Assembly (NCBI GenBank): GCA_027858745.1
Contig: JAQICB010000130.1
Span: 1 to 41,034, forward strand
Direction of reading: 5' to 3'
DNA length: 41,034 nt
Source: Bacteroidales bacterium
GTDB taxonomy: Bacteria; Bacteroidota; Bacteroidia; Bacteroidales; UBA1715
The notes beneath the pieces are model-generated. The model worked only from the letters and a program-made list of their open reading frames with translations, was not told the DNA's origin and searched no databases. This document shows, one piece after another, positions 1 through 8,170 of this stretch; within the stretch, counting starts at the first letter, position 1, and each line of letters starts with the position of its first letter. The position numbers and the translations under genes are program-made.

Positions 1-63
1 CTTGAATTTTTGCTTACAGCTTTCTTCGTCCGGGTATTGTGTTATAAATTCTATTAGATTCAT
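1..63 (-). CDS. IS1595-type transposase, N-terminal fragment cut by the window edge
   Basis: Twenty-one codons read leftward from an ATG at 63 and stay open to the window edge. The peptide begins MNLIEFITQYPDEESC and continues KQKFK. This matches, from memory, the start of IS1595/ISXO2-type transposases of Bacteroidota, which open with a short helix and then a zinc ribbon before the DDE-type domain; the zinc ribbon and catalytic residues would lie beyond the edge. A -7 box (80-87, minus strand) sits 16 bases before the ATG, so this is a natural start, not an internal fragment. I cannot tell whether the element is intact, and I did not identify its terminal repeat in the spacer up to 266. Confidence 0.6.
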   Translation of the reverse strand, partial: MNLIEFITQYPDEESCKQKFK

Positions 64-79
64 AATATATGTTTTTTTG

Positions 80-87
80 CAAAGATA
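80..87 (-). promoter_or_regulatory. -7 box of the transposase promoter
   Basis: The minus strand reads TATCTTTG, a full match to the Bacteroidota -7 consensus TAnnTTTG, 16 bases upstream of the ATG at 63. Confidence 0.45.
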
Positions 88-266
88 ATAAAATTAGGTT
101 AATATACGGATAATCATATTTAGTTTTATACTGAGACCATTTTGTGCAACAATACACGTAGGTATGGCTAATAAGAATACAAGTAAGATTTTAGGCTTAA
201 TCATTCTAATAAATTGTTGGTGAAAAATATAATTTTTTTACAAAATTATAATTTTTATTGAAACTA

Positions 267-878
267 TCAAATTATCCCTATATCAAACATATTTTTAATA
301 CCCGTAAGAACCATGTTTATGCCTATAGCTCCAATAAAAAATCCGTTTAAGCGAAGTAAGACTTCCATGTTTTTGTCGTAGGCAGTTCTCCATTTTTTTC
401 CTTCGAGATTATCACGCATTTTTTTTAAGAGATAGATTGTTACAAAGTTAATCAGAAAAACAATAACCATTATTCCGAGACCTATCCACGTAGTGTGATT
501 GTATGATACAAGAATACTCAATGATATTGTCCCGGCTCCTACCATAAACGGTAAGGCAATTTCTGATGCAAGATCATCGAGGTTTTCTTTTATCATAATG
601 AGTGCTTTTTGCCCATTTACTATAAAAAAGTAGGCATACGAAAAAATGATAATGCCACCGAAAATGCGGAATGATTCAAACTCAATTTGAAACACAGAAT
701 CGAAAATAAATTCACCAAAAAAGAAAAACAAACAACATACAGTAAATGAAATAAGCGTTGCTTTAAATATTACCCCAATGAATTTTTTATGATCTAAGTC
801 CTTTCGTATCGGTTCGAGATACAGAAAGAGTGCAAACGGATTGAGCATGACAAGTAATTCGAGAATGGAAGACAGCAT
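267..878 (-). CDS. MarC-family inner-membrane protein
   Basis: A 203-residue, very hydrophobic protein with about six predicted membrane segments. The LNPFALFLYLEPI stretch near the N terminus matches the conserved NPxGxxPxF-type segment of the MarC (UPF0056) family, and the length is normal for it. The substrate of MarC proteins is not settled. The frame stays open upstream to a TTG at 911, but a -7 box (909-916) overlaps that TTG, so the transcript would begin downstream of it; the ATG at 878 is therefore preferred. The gene seems to stand alone, downstream of the TlpA-like gene on the same strand but with its own promoter. Confidence 0.8.
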   Translation of the reverse strand: MLSSILELLVMLNPFALFLYLEPIRKDLDHKKFIGVIFKATLISFTVCCLFFFFGEFIFDSVFQIEFESFRIFGGIIIFSYAYFFIVNGQKALIMIKENLDDLASEIALPFMVGAGTISLSILVSYNHTTWIGLGIMVIVFLINFVTIYLLKKMRDNLEGKKWRTAYDKNMEVLLRLNGFFIGAIGINMVLTGIKNMFDIGII

Positions 879-908
879 ACTATTTTTTTTAAAGATTACA
901 TTTTTGTG

Positions 909-916
909 CAAAACTA
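909..916 (-). promoter_or_regulatory. -7 box of the MarC-family gene
   Basis: Minus strand TAGTTTTG (TAnnTTTG). The implied transcription start near 903 leaves a leader of about 25 bases before the ATG at 878, and rules out the upstream TTG start at 911. Confidence 0.5.
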
Positions 917-937
917 TAAATTTGTATTAATTACTGC

Positions 938-1144
938 TTATACAAACCTGCTTTTTTTCTGTGTTTCTGACACAAAAGTTTCGAAGACGAGAAAGTTCTC
1001 TTGTAGATAATAATGAGAGTCTATCTGTAATGCATATGTGTTTGTTCTAAAAAGCACAAGGTTTGTGTTAATTCCAAACCACTGTTCATGTATTTGAGGA
1101 TTTATAAGTTGAGCAGCAAGGCAGAAAATGGACTTGATAATCGA
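938..1144 (-). pseudogene. possible remnant of a secreted or membrane protein gene
   Basis: Directly after the TAG and TGA stops that close the TlpA-like gene, the same minus-strand frame stays open for 68 codons to a TAA at 938-940. The reading has a coding look (AAQLINPQIHEQWFGINTN, later YALQIDSHYYLQENFLVF), with aromatic alternation like a beta-barrel strand protein, but there is no start codon at its head. It may be the tail of a decayed gene or chance. The rest of the 879-1147 spacer holds only the MarC promoter. Confidence 0.2.
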
Positions 1145-1147
1145 TCA

Positions 1148-2191
1148 CTAGTCTGCATAAATTTGTTCTAAATACTGTTTTAAAGCTTCACCTCTAACAT
1201 TTTTTGCAATAATACGCCCCTCAGCATCTATTAAAATTGTAAAAGGAATGCTGCGAACTTGAAAAATATTACTGTATGTGCCATCGCCGTCATGTGTAGT
1301 TGTCCACGGAACTGGTTCAGTTTGCACAAAATCCAGCCATTTTTGTTTGACTTTGTCCGTTGAAACCGAAAAAGCGGTAAAGCCTTTATCGTTATATTTT
1401 TCATATGCTTTTTTAATATGTGGTATTTCCATGCGACAGGGGCGACACCATGTTGCCCAAAATACTACTAAAACTGTTTGCCCGCGGAATGATTCGAGTG
1501 AAACAGTTTCTCCATTCTCGTCCGTTAATTCAATGTTGGGTATTATCGTACCTTGTTGTAAATGATTTGATTGATTTATATTTCGGTGAAAATTTACGAC
1601 GACAGAATTTTTCGGATATTTCTTATAGAGGGCACTGTCAATTAATGTATATATTTCCGGGTATTTCTTTTGATCAACTAAATCTATTAATGCAAGAACT
1701 GATAATGAGCCCACATTGTCTTTTATTGTTTGGATAATAAATTGTTCTTTTTCTTGTTCGATAGAATCAATTTTTTGTTTGAATGATTCTTGTAATTCAT
1801 TCATTGCGTGCATATAGTTCAATAATGCTTGATTGTTTTGTTGAATTAATTCAGCATCTTCAGCCCCTTTTATTGTGTATGTCTGAGACATGTTTGTATA
1901 GTCGGCTTCAATTTTTGCCGTTTCGTCAGAATTTAGTACTATCAAAATAAAATCTTTAGGTGTGAAATATATTTTGCTGAAATCTGCTCCCTGTGAAGGA
2001 TAGGTGTAGGTGAATTTGCCATTTGAAGATACCGCAACTTTTTGCTCTATAGGTTTTTGTGTGCCAAATGTTACAATGTTAAGTGAGTCGTTACCGGTGT
2101 AATTATTGATTTTCCCGGTAATTGTACTGTTTTGTGAAAATAATAAAGTACTTAATCCTAAATAATAAAGTAATGTAATAAAAAATCTCAT
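1148..2191 (-). CDS. TlpA-like thiol-disulfide oxidoreductase with DUF4369-type N-terminal domain
   Basis: A 347-residue secreted protein. Residues 1-19 form a signal peptide. About 22-110 is a beta-rich region like the DUF4369 domain often fused to thioredoxins in Bacteroidota (ITGKINNYTGNDSL). A helical linker follows at about 110-205. Residues 215-345 are an AhpC/TSA-Redoxin (TlpA) domain with FWATWCRPC: the active-site pair is C249 and C252, and the cis-proline is P316 (SIPFT). The family reduces or shuffles disulfides of envelope proteins, for example in cytochrome c maturation; the specific partner here is unknown. The gene is divergent from birA, and the birA -7 box overlaps its start codon, so the two promoters must lie very close together. 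Confidence 0.85.
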   Translation of the reverse strand: MRFFITLLYYLGLSTLLFSQNSTITGKINNYTGNDSLNIVTFGTQKPIEQKVAVSSNGKFTYTYPSQGADFSKIYFTPKDFILIVLNSDETAKIEADYTNMSQTYTIKGAEDAELIQQNNQALLNYMHAMNELQESFKQKIDSIEQEKEQFIIQTIKDNVGSLSVLALIDLVDQKKYPEIYTLIDSALYKKYPKNSVVVNFHRNINQSNHLQQGTIIPNIELTDENGETVSLESFRGQTVLVVFWATWCRPCRMEIPHIKKAYEKYNDKGFTAFSVSTDKVKQKWLDFVQTEPVPWTTTHDGDGTYSNIFQVRSIPFTILIDAEGRIIAKNVRGEALKQYLEQIYAD

Positions 2192-2198
2192 AATTTTG
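2191..2198 (+). promoter_or_regulatory. -7 box of birA
   Basis: TAATTTTG, 18 bases before the birA ATG at 2216; predicted leader about 12 bases. It overlaps the start codon of the divergent TlpA-like gene. Confidence 0.45.
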
Positions 2199-2215
2199 TT
2201 TTTTAATTTTTAAGG

Positions 2216-2962
2216 ATGGAAATATACAAAAACATACAGTATTACAAAGAAATTTTTTCAACAAATACGTTTGCGTATTCAATAATGCGAGATGAGAAAC
2301 CGCCTGAATTCACTGTTATAGTTGGTGATAATCAAACACATGGGAAAGGCCAAAAAAATAATGTATGGATAAGTAATCCCGGTGAAAACTTGACGTTTTC
2401 TATTATTTTTTATCCACATCATATTTCTGCTTCCAAACAATTTATAATTTCTGAATGTATTTCTTTGGCAATACGAAATGTTGTTGCACAATATTGTCCA
2501 CACACGACTATTAAATGGCCGAATGATGTGTATGTTGGGGATTCTAAAATTGCAGGAATATTAATAGAACACGTTTTGTCAGGTTCAGCAATTGCAGGTT
2601 CGGTTGTAGGTGTTGGGTTAAATTGTAATCAATTGCAGTTTCCGGACATTCTTCCCAATCCTACTTCAATCAAACAATACACGGGACAAGATGTTGTTTT
2701 GCACGAAGTATTATATGCGCTGCTTGCAGAGTTTCACGAGATATATTGTCGCACAAAATCGGATACTGCATCAATTCATACAAATTATTTGCAACATATA
2801 TATTTATTCGAGACCTTTTCTGCTTATAAAGATGTGAATGGAGAGTTTCGGGGAAAGATTATTCATATTGATGAAAATGGATTGTTGCATATTTGCGACG
2901 AACTCGGAAAAATACGTACATTCTTTTTTAAGGAAGTCGAATTGGTACTTAATAACACATAA
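2216..2962 (+). CDS. birA: Biotin--[acetyl-CoA-carboxylase] ligase, short form without DNA-binding domain
   Basis: Activates biotin with ATP and transfers it to the lysine of biotin carrier domains. At 248 residues the protein contains the catalytic and C-terminal domains only; the helix-turn-helix of E. coli BirA is absent, so it should not act as the bio repressor. Visible motifs are the biotinyl-AMP loop region THGKGQKNNVW (41-51, corresponding to the GRGRRG loop), IKWPNDVYV with the catalytic lysine K100, KIAGILIE (111-118) and GVGLN (132-136). The C-terminal SH3-like domain runs from about 200 to 245. Biotin carriers likely include an acyl-CoA carboxylase or decarboxylase of the propionate pathway that mutAB, next downstream, belongs to; that link is inference from position. 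Confidence 0.9.
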   Translation: MEIYKNIQYYKEIFSTNTFAYSIMRDEKPPEFTVIVGDNQTHGKGQKNNVWISNPGENLTFSIIFYPHHISASKQFIISECISLAIRNVVAQYCPHTTIKWPNDVYVGDSKIAGILIEHVLSGSAIAGSVVGVGLNCNQLQFPDILPNPTSIKQYTGQDVVLHEVLYALLAEFHEIYCRTKSDTASIHTNYLQHIYLFETFSAYKDVNGEFRGKIIHIDENGLLHICDELGKIRTFFFKEVELVLNNT

Positions 2963-3046
2963 ATAAGAGGAATCTATCGGAGTTTTTTTTATCAAGGTAT
3001 TATTTTTATATGTATTCAATTTTTTCAACGCCACGAAGTATCAATA

Positions 3047-3123
3047 TAATTCAGCCTAATGGCAGCACATTGGGAGATAGATTATGCCACCGTATCATTA
3101 CGGCTTGAAAAGGCAACATAAAA
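3047..3123 (+). repeat. dispersed intergenic repeat, copy 1 (relative at 29899-29973)
   Basis: The stretch TAATTCAGCC-TAATGGCA and, 50 bases on, CTTGAAAAGGCA-ACATAAA recurs in diverged form at 29899-29973 (TAATTCAGCC-CAACGGCA ... CTTGAAAAGGCA-GTATAAA). Similar short repeats are common in Bacteroidota spacers. It lies in the 323-base gap between birA and mutA; the rest of that gap is AT-rich with only the mutA promoter recognised. Confidence 0.6.
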
Positions 3124-3234
3124 TATGGGAATACAATTTTTTGCTTCTGTTTTTTGCTGTAGAAACATAGACGAAGAGTATTTTTTTCGCACAAAATTCT
3201 ATGGTTTCGTGTGGGTTAGTTCATAAAAAATGTC

Positions 3235-3242
3235 TAATTTTG
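3235..3242 (+). promoter_or_regulatory. -7 box of the mutA-mutB operon
   Basis: TAATTTTG, 43 bases before the mutA ATG; predicted transcription start near 3248. No cobalamin riboswitch is seen in this leader. Confidence 0.45.
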
Positions 3243-3285
3243 ACCCTAGTAAAAATTATATAAAAAATTAAAATCAAAAAATAGT

Positions 3286-5226
3286 ATGTCAAACAGTTCG
3301 GGTAAATTATTTGAAGAATTTGCACCGGTTTCTGCTGAAGAATGGAAAGAAAAAACCATTAAAGACATTAAAGGTGCCGACTATGAAAAACGTTTGGTAT
3401 GGCGCCCTGTAGATGGATTTAGAGTAGAGCCGATTTATCGACAAGAGGATTTGTCTTCTTTGTCGTATTTAGATGTGTTACCGGGTGAGTTTCCGTATAT
3501 ACGGGGAACAAAGACCGATAATGATTGGTATATTCGTCAGGATATACGAGTGAAAGATGTGAAGCAGGCACATGCAAAAGCATTGAACATTTTGCTGCGA
3601 GGAGTAACTTCTCTCGGCTTTATTATTGACGATACTTCTCAGTGGACAAGTTCGGATATGTCCGATTTATTGCAAGGTATAGAGTTACCGGCTATTGAAA
3701 TATGTTTTGTGATTAGAACCGGAAAAACGAATTTTCTTTCGTTGTTTGTTGAGTATGTAAAAGCGAAACAGTATGATTTATCCGAAATCGTAGGGTCTAT
3801 AAATGCTGATTATATCGGTAATTTAACTCTCACCGGGGCATTTTGTTTTGATTCTCAAGAAAAATGCGAAACATTTTCGCAAGATTTGTTTACCATAGCA
3901 GAAGATGTGCCTCGATTCAAAACCTGTGAGGTTCATGCAGACTATATTGCAAGTGCAGGTGCGTCAATTACGCAAGAATTATCGTGCGGCTTAGCTATTG
4001 GTGCTGAGTATTTGTCGGCTGCCACAGCTAAAGGAATCGATGCCGGTTTGTTTGCACCGCGTATAAAATTCAATTTTGCGGTATCTTCGAATTATTTTAT
4101 GGAAATCGCAAAATTTCGAGCAGCTCGCTTTTTATGGGCAAAAATTGTGTCGGCATTCAAACCGACCTGCAATTGCGACGATGATTGTTGCGACAATACC
4201 GATTCAAAATGTTCGTGTGGTGGTGATAAAATATGTACCTGTGCCGGAAAAATCAATATTCATGCAATTACGTCTACGTGGAATAAAACAATTTATGACC
4301 CTTATGTAAATATGCTTCGTACTCAAACCGAAGCTATGAGTGCAACTATTGCCGGAGTCGATTCCCTCACCGTATTGCCGTTTAATGCGGTGTTCGATGA
4401 GCCTTCTGAATTTAGCGAACGTATAGCACGTAATCAACAAAATATTATCCGAGAAGAATGTCATTTCCATGAGGTTGTTGATCCTTCTGCAGGTTCGTAT
4501 TATATTGAAGAATTAACCGACAAAATTATTGAAAAATCATGGGAATTTTTCTTGACTATTCAAGATAAAGGTGGTTTTATCGAAGCATTTAAAGCCGGAT
4601 TTATTCAAGATGAGATTACGAAAACGGCAGAAACGCATAATGCAAAAATTGCAAGCCGACGCGAAAATATTCTTGGTGTTAATCAATTTCCTAATTTTAC
4701 GGAACGTGCAGAGAATTCCTTAGATGAATCTCTGTTTAAACCCCAATCGTTTGATTCTCCGGATGCTATTGCGAAACCGCTTGCATTGTATCGTGGTGCA
4801 CAAACAATAGAGTTGTTGCGATACAAGACAGATACGTATGCAAAAGAGAATAAACGTCCAAAAGTGTTTATGATACCAATTGGTCATCCGGTGTTCCGAA
4901 CTGCACGTGCTCAGTTTTCTTGTAATTTCTTTGCCTGTGCGGGTTTTGAAGTTATGGACAATAAACCATTCTCTTCGGCAGAAGAGGGCGTAAAAGCAGC
5001 ACAAGCAGCACAAGCAGATATTGTTGTGGTGTGTAGTTCAGACGATGAATATATGCAATATGCTGTGCCGGTATACAAACAATTGCAAGACAAAATTGTG
5101 GCTATTGCTGGAGATCCTGCTTCTAAAAGTGAATTGGAGGCTGAAGGTATTGAGCATTTTGTGAGTGTAAAATCAAATCTGCTTGAAACATTACAAATGT
5201 ATCAAGGCTTAGTGGGAATTAAATAA
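3286..5226 (+). CDS. mutA: Methylmalonyl-CoA mutase small (beta) subunit with a cysteine-rich insertion
   Basis: Non-catalytic partner of MutB in the B12-dependent interconversion of succinyl-CoA and (R)-methylmalonyl-CoA. At 646 residues it has the family TIM-barrel part (about 40-480) and a cobalamin-binding-like domain (about 515-640). The B12 ligand motif DxHxxG is absent (GHPVFRTAR at about 533-541 instead), as expected for the small subunit. Conserved mutase segments include LRTQTEAMS (344-352) and [13 protein letters not shown] (399-411). Odd: residues 295-319 carry eight cysteines in four clusters (CNC, CC, CSC, CTC) between the normally adjoining segments FKPT and [14 protein letters not shown]. 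The frame is uninterrupted there, so the insertion is real. mutB follows after 11 bases, making one operon. Confidence 0.93.
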   Translation: MSNSSGKLFEEFAPVSAEEWKEKTIKDIKGADYEKRLVWRPVDGFRVEPIYRQEDLSSLSYLDVLPGEFPYIRGTKTDNDWYIRQDIRVKDVKQAHAKALNILLRGVTSLGFIIDDTSQWTSSDMSDLLQGIELPAIEICFVIRTGKTNFLSLFVEYVKAKQYDLSEIVGSINADYIGNLTLTGAFCFDSQEKCETFSQDLFTIAEDVPRFKTCEVHADYIASAGASITQELSCGLAIGAEYLSAATAKGIDAGLFAPRIKFNFAVSSNYFMEIAKFRAARFLWAKIVSAFKPTCNCDDDCCDNTDSKCSCGGDKICTCAGKINIHAITSTWNKTIYDPYVNMLRTQTEAMSATIAGVDSLTVLPFNAVFDEPSEFSERIARNQQNIIREECHFHEVVDPSAGSYYIEELTDKIIEKSWEFFLTIQDKGGFIEAFKAGFIQDEITKTAETHNAKIASRRENILGVNQFPNFTERAENSLDESLFKPQSFDSPDAIAKPLALYRGAQTIELLRYKTDTYAKENKRPKVFMIPIGHPVFRTARAQFSCNFFACAGFEVMDNKPFSSAEEGVKAAQAAQADIVVVCSSDDEYMQYAVPVYKQLQDKIVAIAGDPASKSELEAEGIEHFVSVKSNLLETLQMYQGLVGIK

Positions 5227-5237
5227 AATCAGATAAC

Positions 5238-7382
5238 ATGAAACCGGATTTTAAATCAATAGATATAAAAAAATCAAAATCTCAACCTTCAGTCGAAGAC
5301 TGGGAGAAAAAAAACATTATTCCAAATAAATGGGAAACACCGGAGAAAATCACTATAAAATCGGCATATACCAAAAATGATATTAAAGATGCTGAACATG
5401 TGAATTTTACCTCAGGTTTTCCTCCTTATTTGCGTGGACCGTATACGGCAATGTACCCGTTTCGTCCATGGACAATCAGACAGTATGCAGGGTTTTCAAC
5501 GGCAGAAGAATCAAATGCCTTTTATAGACGAAATATTGCGTCGGGACAAAAAGGTTTGTCTGTGGCTTTTGACCTTGCAACGCACCGTGGATACGATTCG
5601 GACCATCCTCGTGTAGAAGGTGATGTGGGGAAAGCCGGTGTGGCAATAGACTCGATTAAAGATATGCGAATTTTGTTCGATCAAATTCCACTTAATAAAA
5701 TGTCTGTTTCTATGACAATGAACGGAGCTGTGCTGCCGATTATGGCATTTTATATTGTGGCGGGACTTGAGCAAGGTGCAAAATTAGAAGAACTTTCGGG
5801 TACGATTCAAAATGATATTTTGAAGGAATTTATGGTTCGAAACACGTATATTTATCCTCCGCAATTTTCTATGCGAATTATTGCCGATATTTTTAAATAT
5901 ACCTCGGAACATATGCCGAAATTCAATTCAATATCTATCTCAGGGTATCATATGCAAGAAGCTGGTGCTACTAATGATATTGAAATGGCATATACCTTAG
6001 CCGATGGGCTTGACTATCTCCGTACGGGTATTAAAACCGGACTTGATGTGGATGCATTTGCACCGCGCTTGTCATTCTTTTGGGCTGTTGGAACAAACCA
6101 TTTTATGGAAATTGCTAAAATGCGTGCAGCTCGTATGATTTGGGCTAAAATTGTGAACCAGTTTAATCCGAAAAACCCCAAATCGCTTGCCTTACGTACT
6201 CACTCACAAACTTCGGGTTGGTCATTAACCGAACAAGATCCGTTTAACAATGTGGGAAGAACATGTGTAGAGGCTATGGCAGCGGCTCTTGGTCATACAC
6301 AATCGCTGCATACCAATGCATTAGATGAGGCAATTGCATTGCCAACGGACTTTTCTGCTCGTATTGCACGTAATACACAAATTTATATTCAACAAGAAAC
6401 GGAAATTTGTCGTGCTATCGACCCGTGGGCAGGTTCATATTATGTTGAATCCTTGACTAAAGATTTGGTAGATAAGGCAATGGCACATATCGAAGAGGTG
6501 GAAAAACTTGGTGGTATGGCTAAGGCTATTGAAACAGGAATTCCGAAAATGCGTATTGAGGAGGCAGCTGCACGAAAACAAGCTCGTATTGATGCCGGTC
6601 TTGATGCTATTATCGGAACAAATAAATATAGATTGGATAAAGAAGATCCAATTGAAATTCTTGACATTGATAATTCGGCAGTTCGTGATTCGCAAATCAA
6701 ACGTTTGCAAGAATTACGCGCAGAGCGAAATGAAGAAGAATGTCAAGCAGCTCTATCGGCTATCACTAAAAGTGCAAATACAGGTGAGGGTAACTTGCTT
6801 GCATTAGCAGTTGATGCTGCACGAAAAAATGCAACTCTTGGTGAGATTTCAGATGCTTGCGAAAAAGTAGCAGGCAGATATAAAGCAGTAATTAGAAGTA
6901 TTTCAGGTGTGTACGCAGCAGAAGCTAAAAACGACAAAGTTTTCCAAAAAGCAGTCGAATTGTGTAAACAATTTTCGGAAAAAGAAGGACGCCAACCCCG
7001 TATAATGGTTGCGAAAATGGGACAAGACGGTCACGACCGTGGTGCCAAAGTTGTATCAACTGGTTATGCCGATATTGGTTTTGATGTCGATGTTGGACCA
7101 TTGTTTCAAACTCCGGAAGAGGCAGCTAAACAAGCAGTAGAAAATGATGTGCATATTCTTGGTGTGTCATCACTTGCCGCTGGTCATAAATATTTGGTTC
7201 CTCAAGTAATTACCGAACTCAAAAAACTGGGACGTGAAGATATTATGGTAATTTGTGGGGGGGTTATTCCATCACAAGATTATGATTTCTTATACGAATC
7301 CGGTGCAGTGGCAATTTTTGGTCCCGGAACCTCTATTCCGAAAGCAGCAATTCAAATTCTTGAAATATTGCTTAACGATTAA
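5238..7382 (+). CDS. mutB: Methylmalonyl-CoA mutase large (alpha, catalytic) subunit
   Basis: A 714-residue, adenosylcobalamin-dependent catalytic subunit of methylmalonyl-CoA mutase, full length for the family. The substrate-binding TIM barrel fills about 40-560 ([51 protein letters not shown]). The C-terminal B12 domain starts at about 580 and contains D597-x-H599-x-x-G602, H599 being the lower axial cobalt ligand. The reaction links succinyl-CoA to propionyl-CoA: fermentative propionate formation in one direction, propionate use in the other. It is co-transcribed with mutA and ends at a strong terminator (7407-7445). No MeaB-type GTPase or epimerase gene is in this window. Confidence 0.96.
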   Translation: MKPDFKSIDIKKSKSQPSVEDWEKKNIIPNKWETPEKITIKSAYTKNDIKDAEHVNFTSGFPPYLRGPYTAMYPFRPWTIRQYAGFSTAEESNAFYRRNIASGQKGLSVAFDLATHRGYDSDHPRVEGDVGKAGVAIDSIKDMRILFDQIPLNKMSVSMTMNGAVLPIMAFYIVAGLEQGAKLEELSGTIQNDILKEFMVRNTYIYPPQFSMRIIADIFKYTSEHMPKFNSISISGYHMQEAGATNDIEMAYTLADGLDYLRTGIKTGLDVDAFAPRLSFFWAVGTNHFMEIAKMRAARMIWAKIVNQFNPKNPKSLALRTHSQTSGWSLTEQDPFNNVGRTCVEAMAAALGHTQSLHTNALDEAIALPTDFSARIARNTQIYIQQETEICRAIDPWAGSYYVESLTKDLVDKAMAHIEEVEKLGGMAKAIETGIPKMRIEEAAARKQARIDAGLDAIIGTNKYRLDKEDPIEILDIDNSAVRDSQIKRLQELRAERNEEECQAALSAITKSANTGEGNLLALAVDAARKNATLGEISDACEKVAGRYKAVIRSISGVYAAEAKNDKVFQKAVELCKQFSEKEGRQPRIMVAKMGQDGHDRGAKVVSTGYADIGFDVDVGPLFQTPEEAAKQAVENDVHILGVSSLAAGHKYLVPQVITELKKLGREDIMVICGGVIPSQDYDFLYESGAVAIFGPGTSIPKAAIQILEILLND

Positions 7383-7406
7383 GGAGATAAGCTTTTAATA
7401 GCTTAT

Positions 7407-7445
7407 AAAAAAAGACTGTTTCATACATTTGAAACAGTCTTTTTT
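7407..7445 (+). terminator. Intrinsic terminator of mutA-mutB
   Basis: A perfect 11-bp stem, AGACTGTTTCA / TGAAACAGTCT, with a six-base loop, extended by A7 on the left and T5 on the right. It begins 25 bases after the mutB stop. Confidence 0.9.
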
Positions 7446-7480
7446 GTTTACGAAAACAATGCTTAACGCTTAATGCTTAA

Positions 7481-7823
7481 TATTGTGTTAATGCCTGAAA
7501 CAAGCTACTTGTTTTGAAAAATCGTAATTCGCAATTAATCTTTGCGTGTTTGCGAAAGATTATATGTTTTTCACAGAGAACTGCCGGTGTACCTGCCACG
7601 TCATTGCGACAAAACGCAGTGGAGTGTGTCAATATCTGTCATTGAAATACGAAACCAAAAATAAAATAACCGTCAGTACAGGTGCACGAGATTAACTTCG
7701 TTGAGCTCCACTTTGTTCCGGTTCTCACATTTCGTTTCGCTTCATTCAGGATGACGTGCTTTGATTTTTTGTTAATACCTGAAATTACGTACGCTTTTTG
7801 AAATTCGTAATTAATCTTTCCGG
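7481..7823. repeat. spacer with two diverged direct repeats flanking REP-like sequence
   Basis: The 788-base gap between mutB and queA holds no convincing gene. A segment at 7481-7540 (TTAATGCCTGAAA, later TTTTGAAAAATCGTAATT, then AATCTTT) recurs in diverged form at 7771-7820 (TTAATACCTGAAA, TTTTTGAAATTCGTAATT, AATCTTT). Between them, 7600-7640 (GTCATTGCGACAAAACGCAG) resembles 30071-30110 (GTCATTGCGAACGAAACGCAG). The region looks like stacked repeat insertions. Confidence 0.5.
7684..7763 (+). repeat. 80-bp REP-like repeat, copy 1 (about 90% identical to 30311-30390)
   Basis: By eye 72 of 80 bases match 30311-30390, and the first half is almost identical (GAGATTAACTTCGTTGAGCT...). The ends are short inverted repeats (GCACG / CGTGC; in the second copy CAAAGCATG / CGTGCTTTG, 8 of 9 paired). 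Size and ends suggest a small non-autonomous repeat family. Confidence 0.7.
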
Positions 7824-7945
7824 CTTAGAGAGAAAACATGCAATGTGTATTATTGTTTCATTTTGTATGTAAAAATAATGCTCTATAAGAGAAAATGTTG
7901 TTTTTGTTATACAAATCATGCTAAAAAATATATTTTTATTGTTTA

Positions 7946-8164
7946 AACCTGAGTTCGATATAATTTTTCAGGTTCAGAACGCTTATAAATAGTGAGGTTC
8001 AATCAAAAATAATGAAATAATAACGGGTTATTTTAAATTATTTCACAATAGCTCGCTATTATTCAATAATTTGCCTTGATAAACAGCTTTTTATATCAAC
8101 CGAGAACAAAGGACGAGCTCAGCGGAGCTAATCTGAACTCGAAAAATTACGTCGAACTCAGGTT
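7946..8164. mobile_element. MITE-like element, copy A
   Basis: A 219-bp non-coding element with 33-bp imperfect terminal inverted repeats: left 7946-7978 begins AACCTGAGTTCGA, right 8132-8164 ends TCGAACTCAGGTT, with 29 of 33 bases paired. Its interior (8043-8096) carries, in reverse orientation, half of the structured core also found at 19931-20005 and 40716-40790. Near the right end a stretch like the REP unit (GAACAAAG ... GAGCTCAGCGGAGCTAATCT) appears inserted. The element abuts the queA stop codon (8171). Confidence 0.7.
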
Positions 8165-8170
8165 TTAACT

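Noticed and set aside
164-223. 19-residue peptide frame MANKNTSKILGLIILINCW
   Set aside because: Too short; no promoter or partner genes; probably chance in AT-rich DNA.
3123-3285. Cobalamin riboswitch upstream of mutA
   Set aside because: None of the conserved core blocks or the B12 box are present there.
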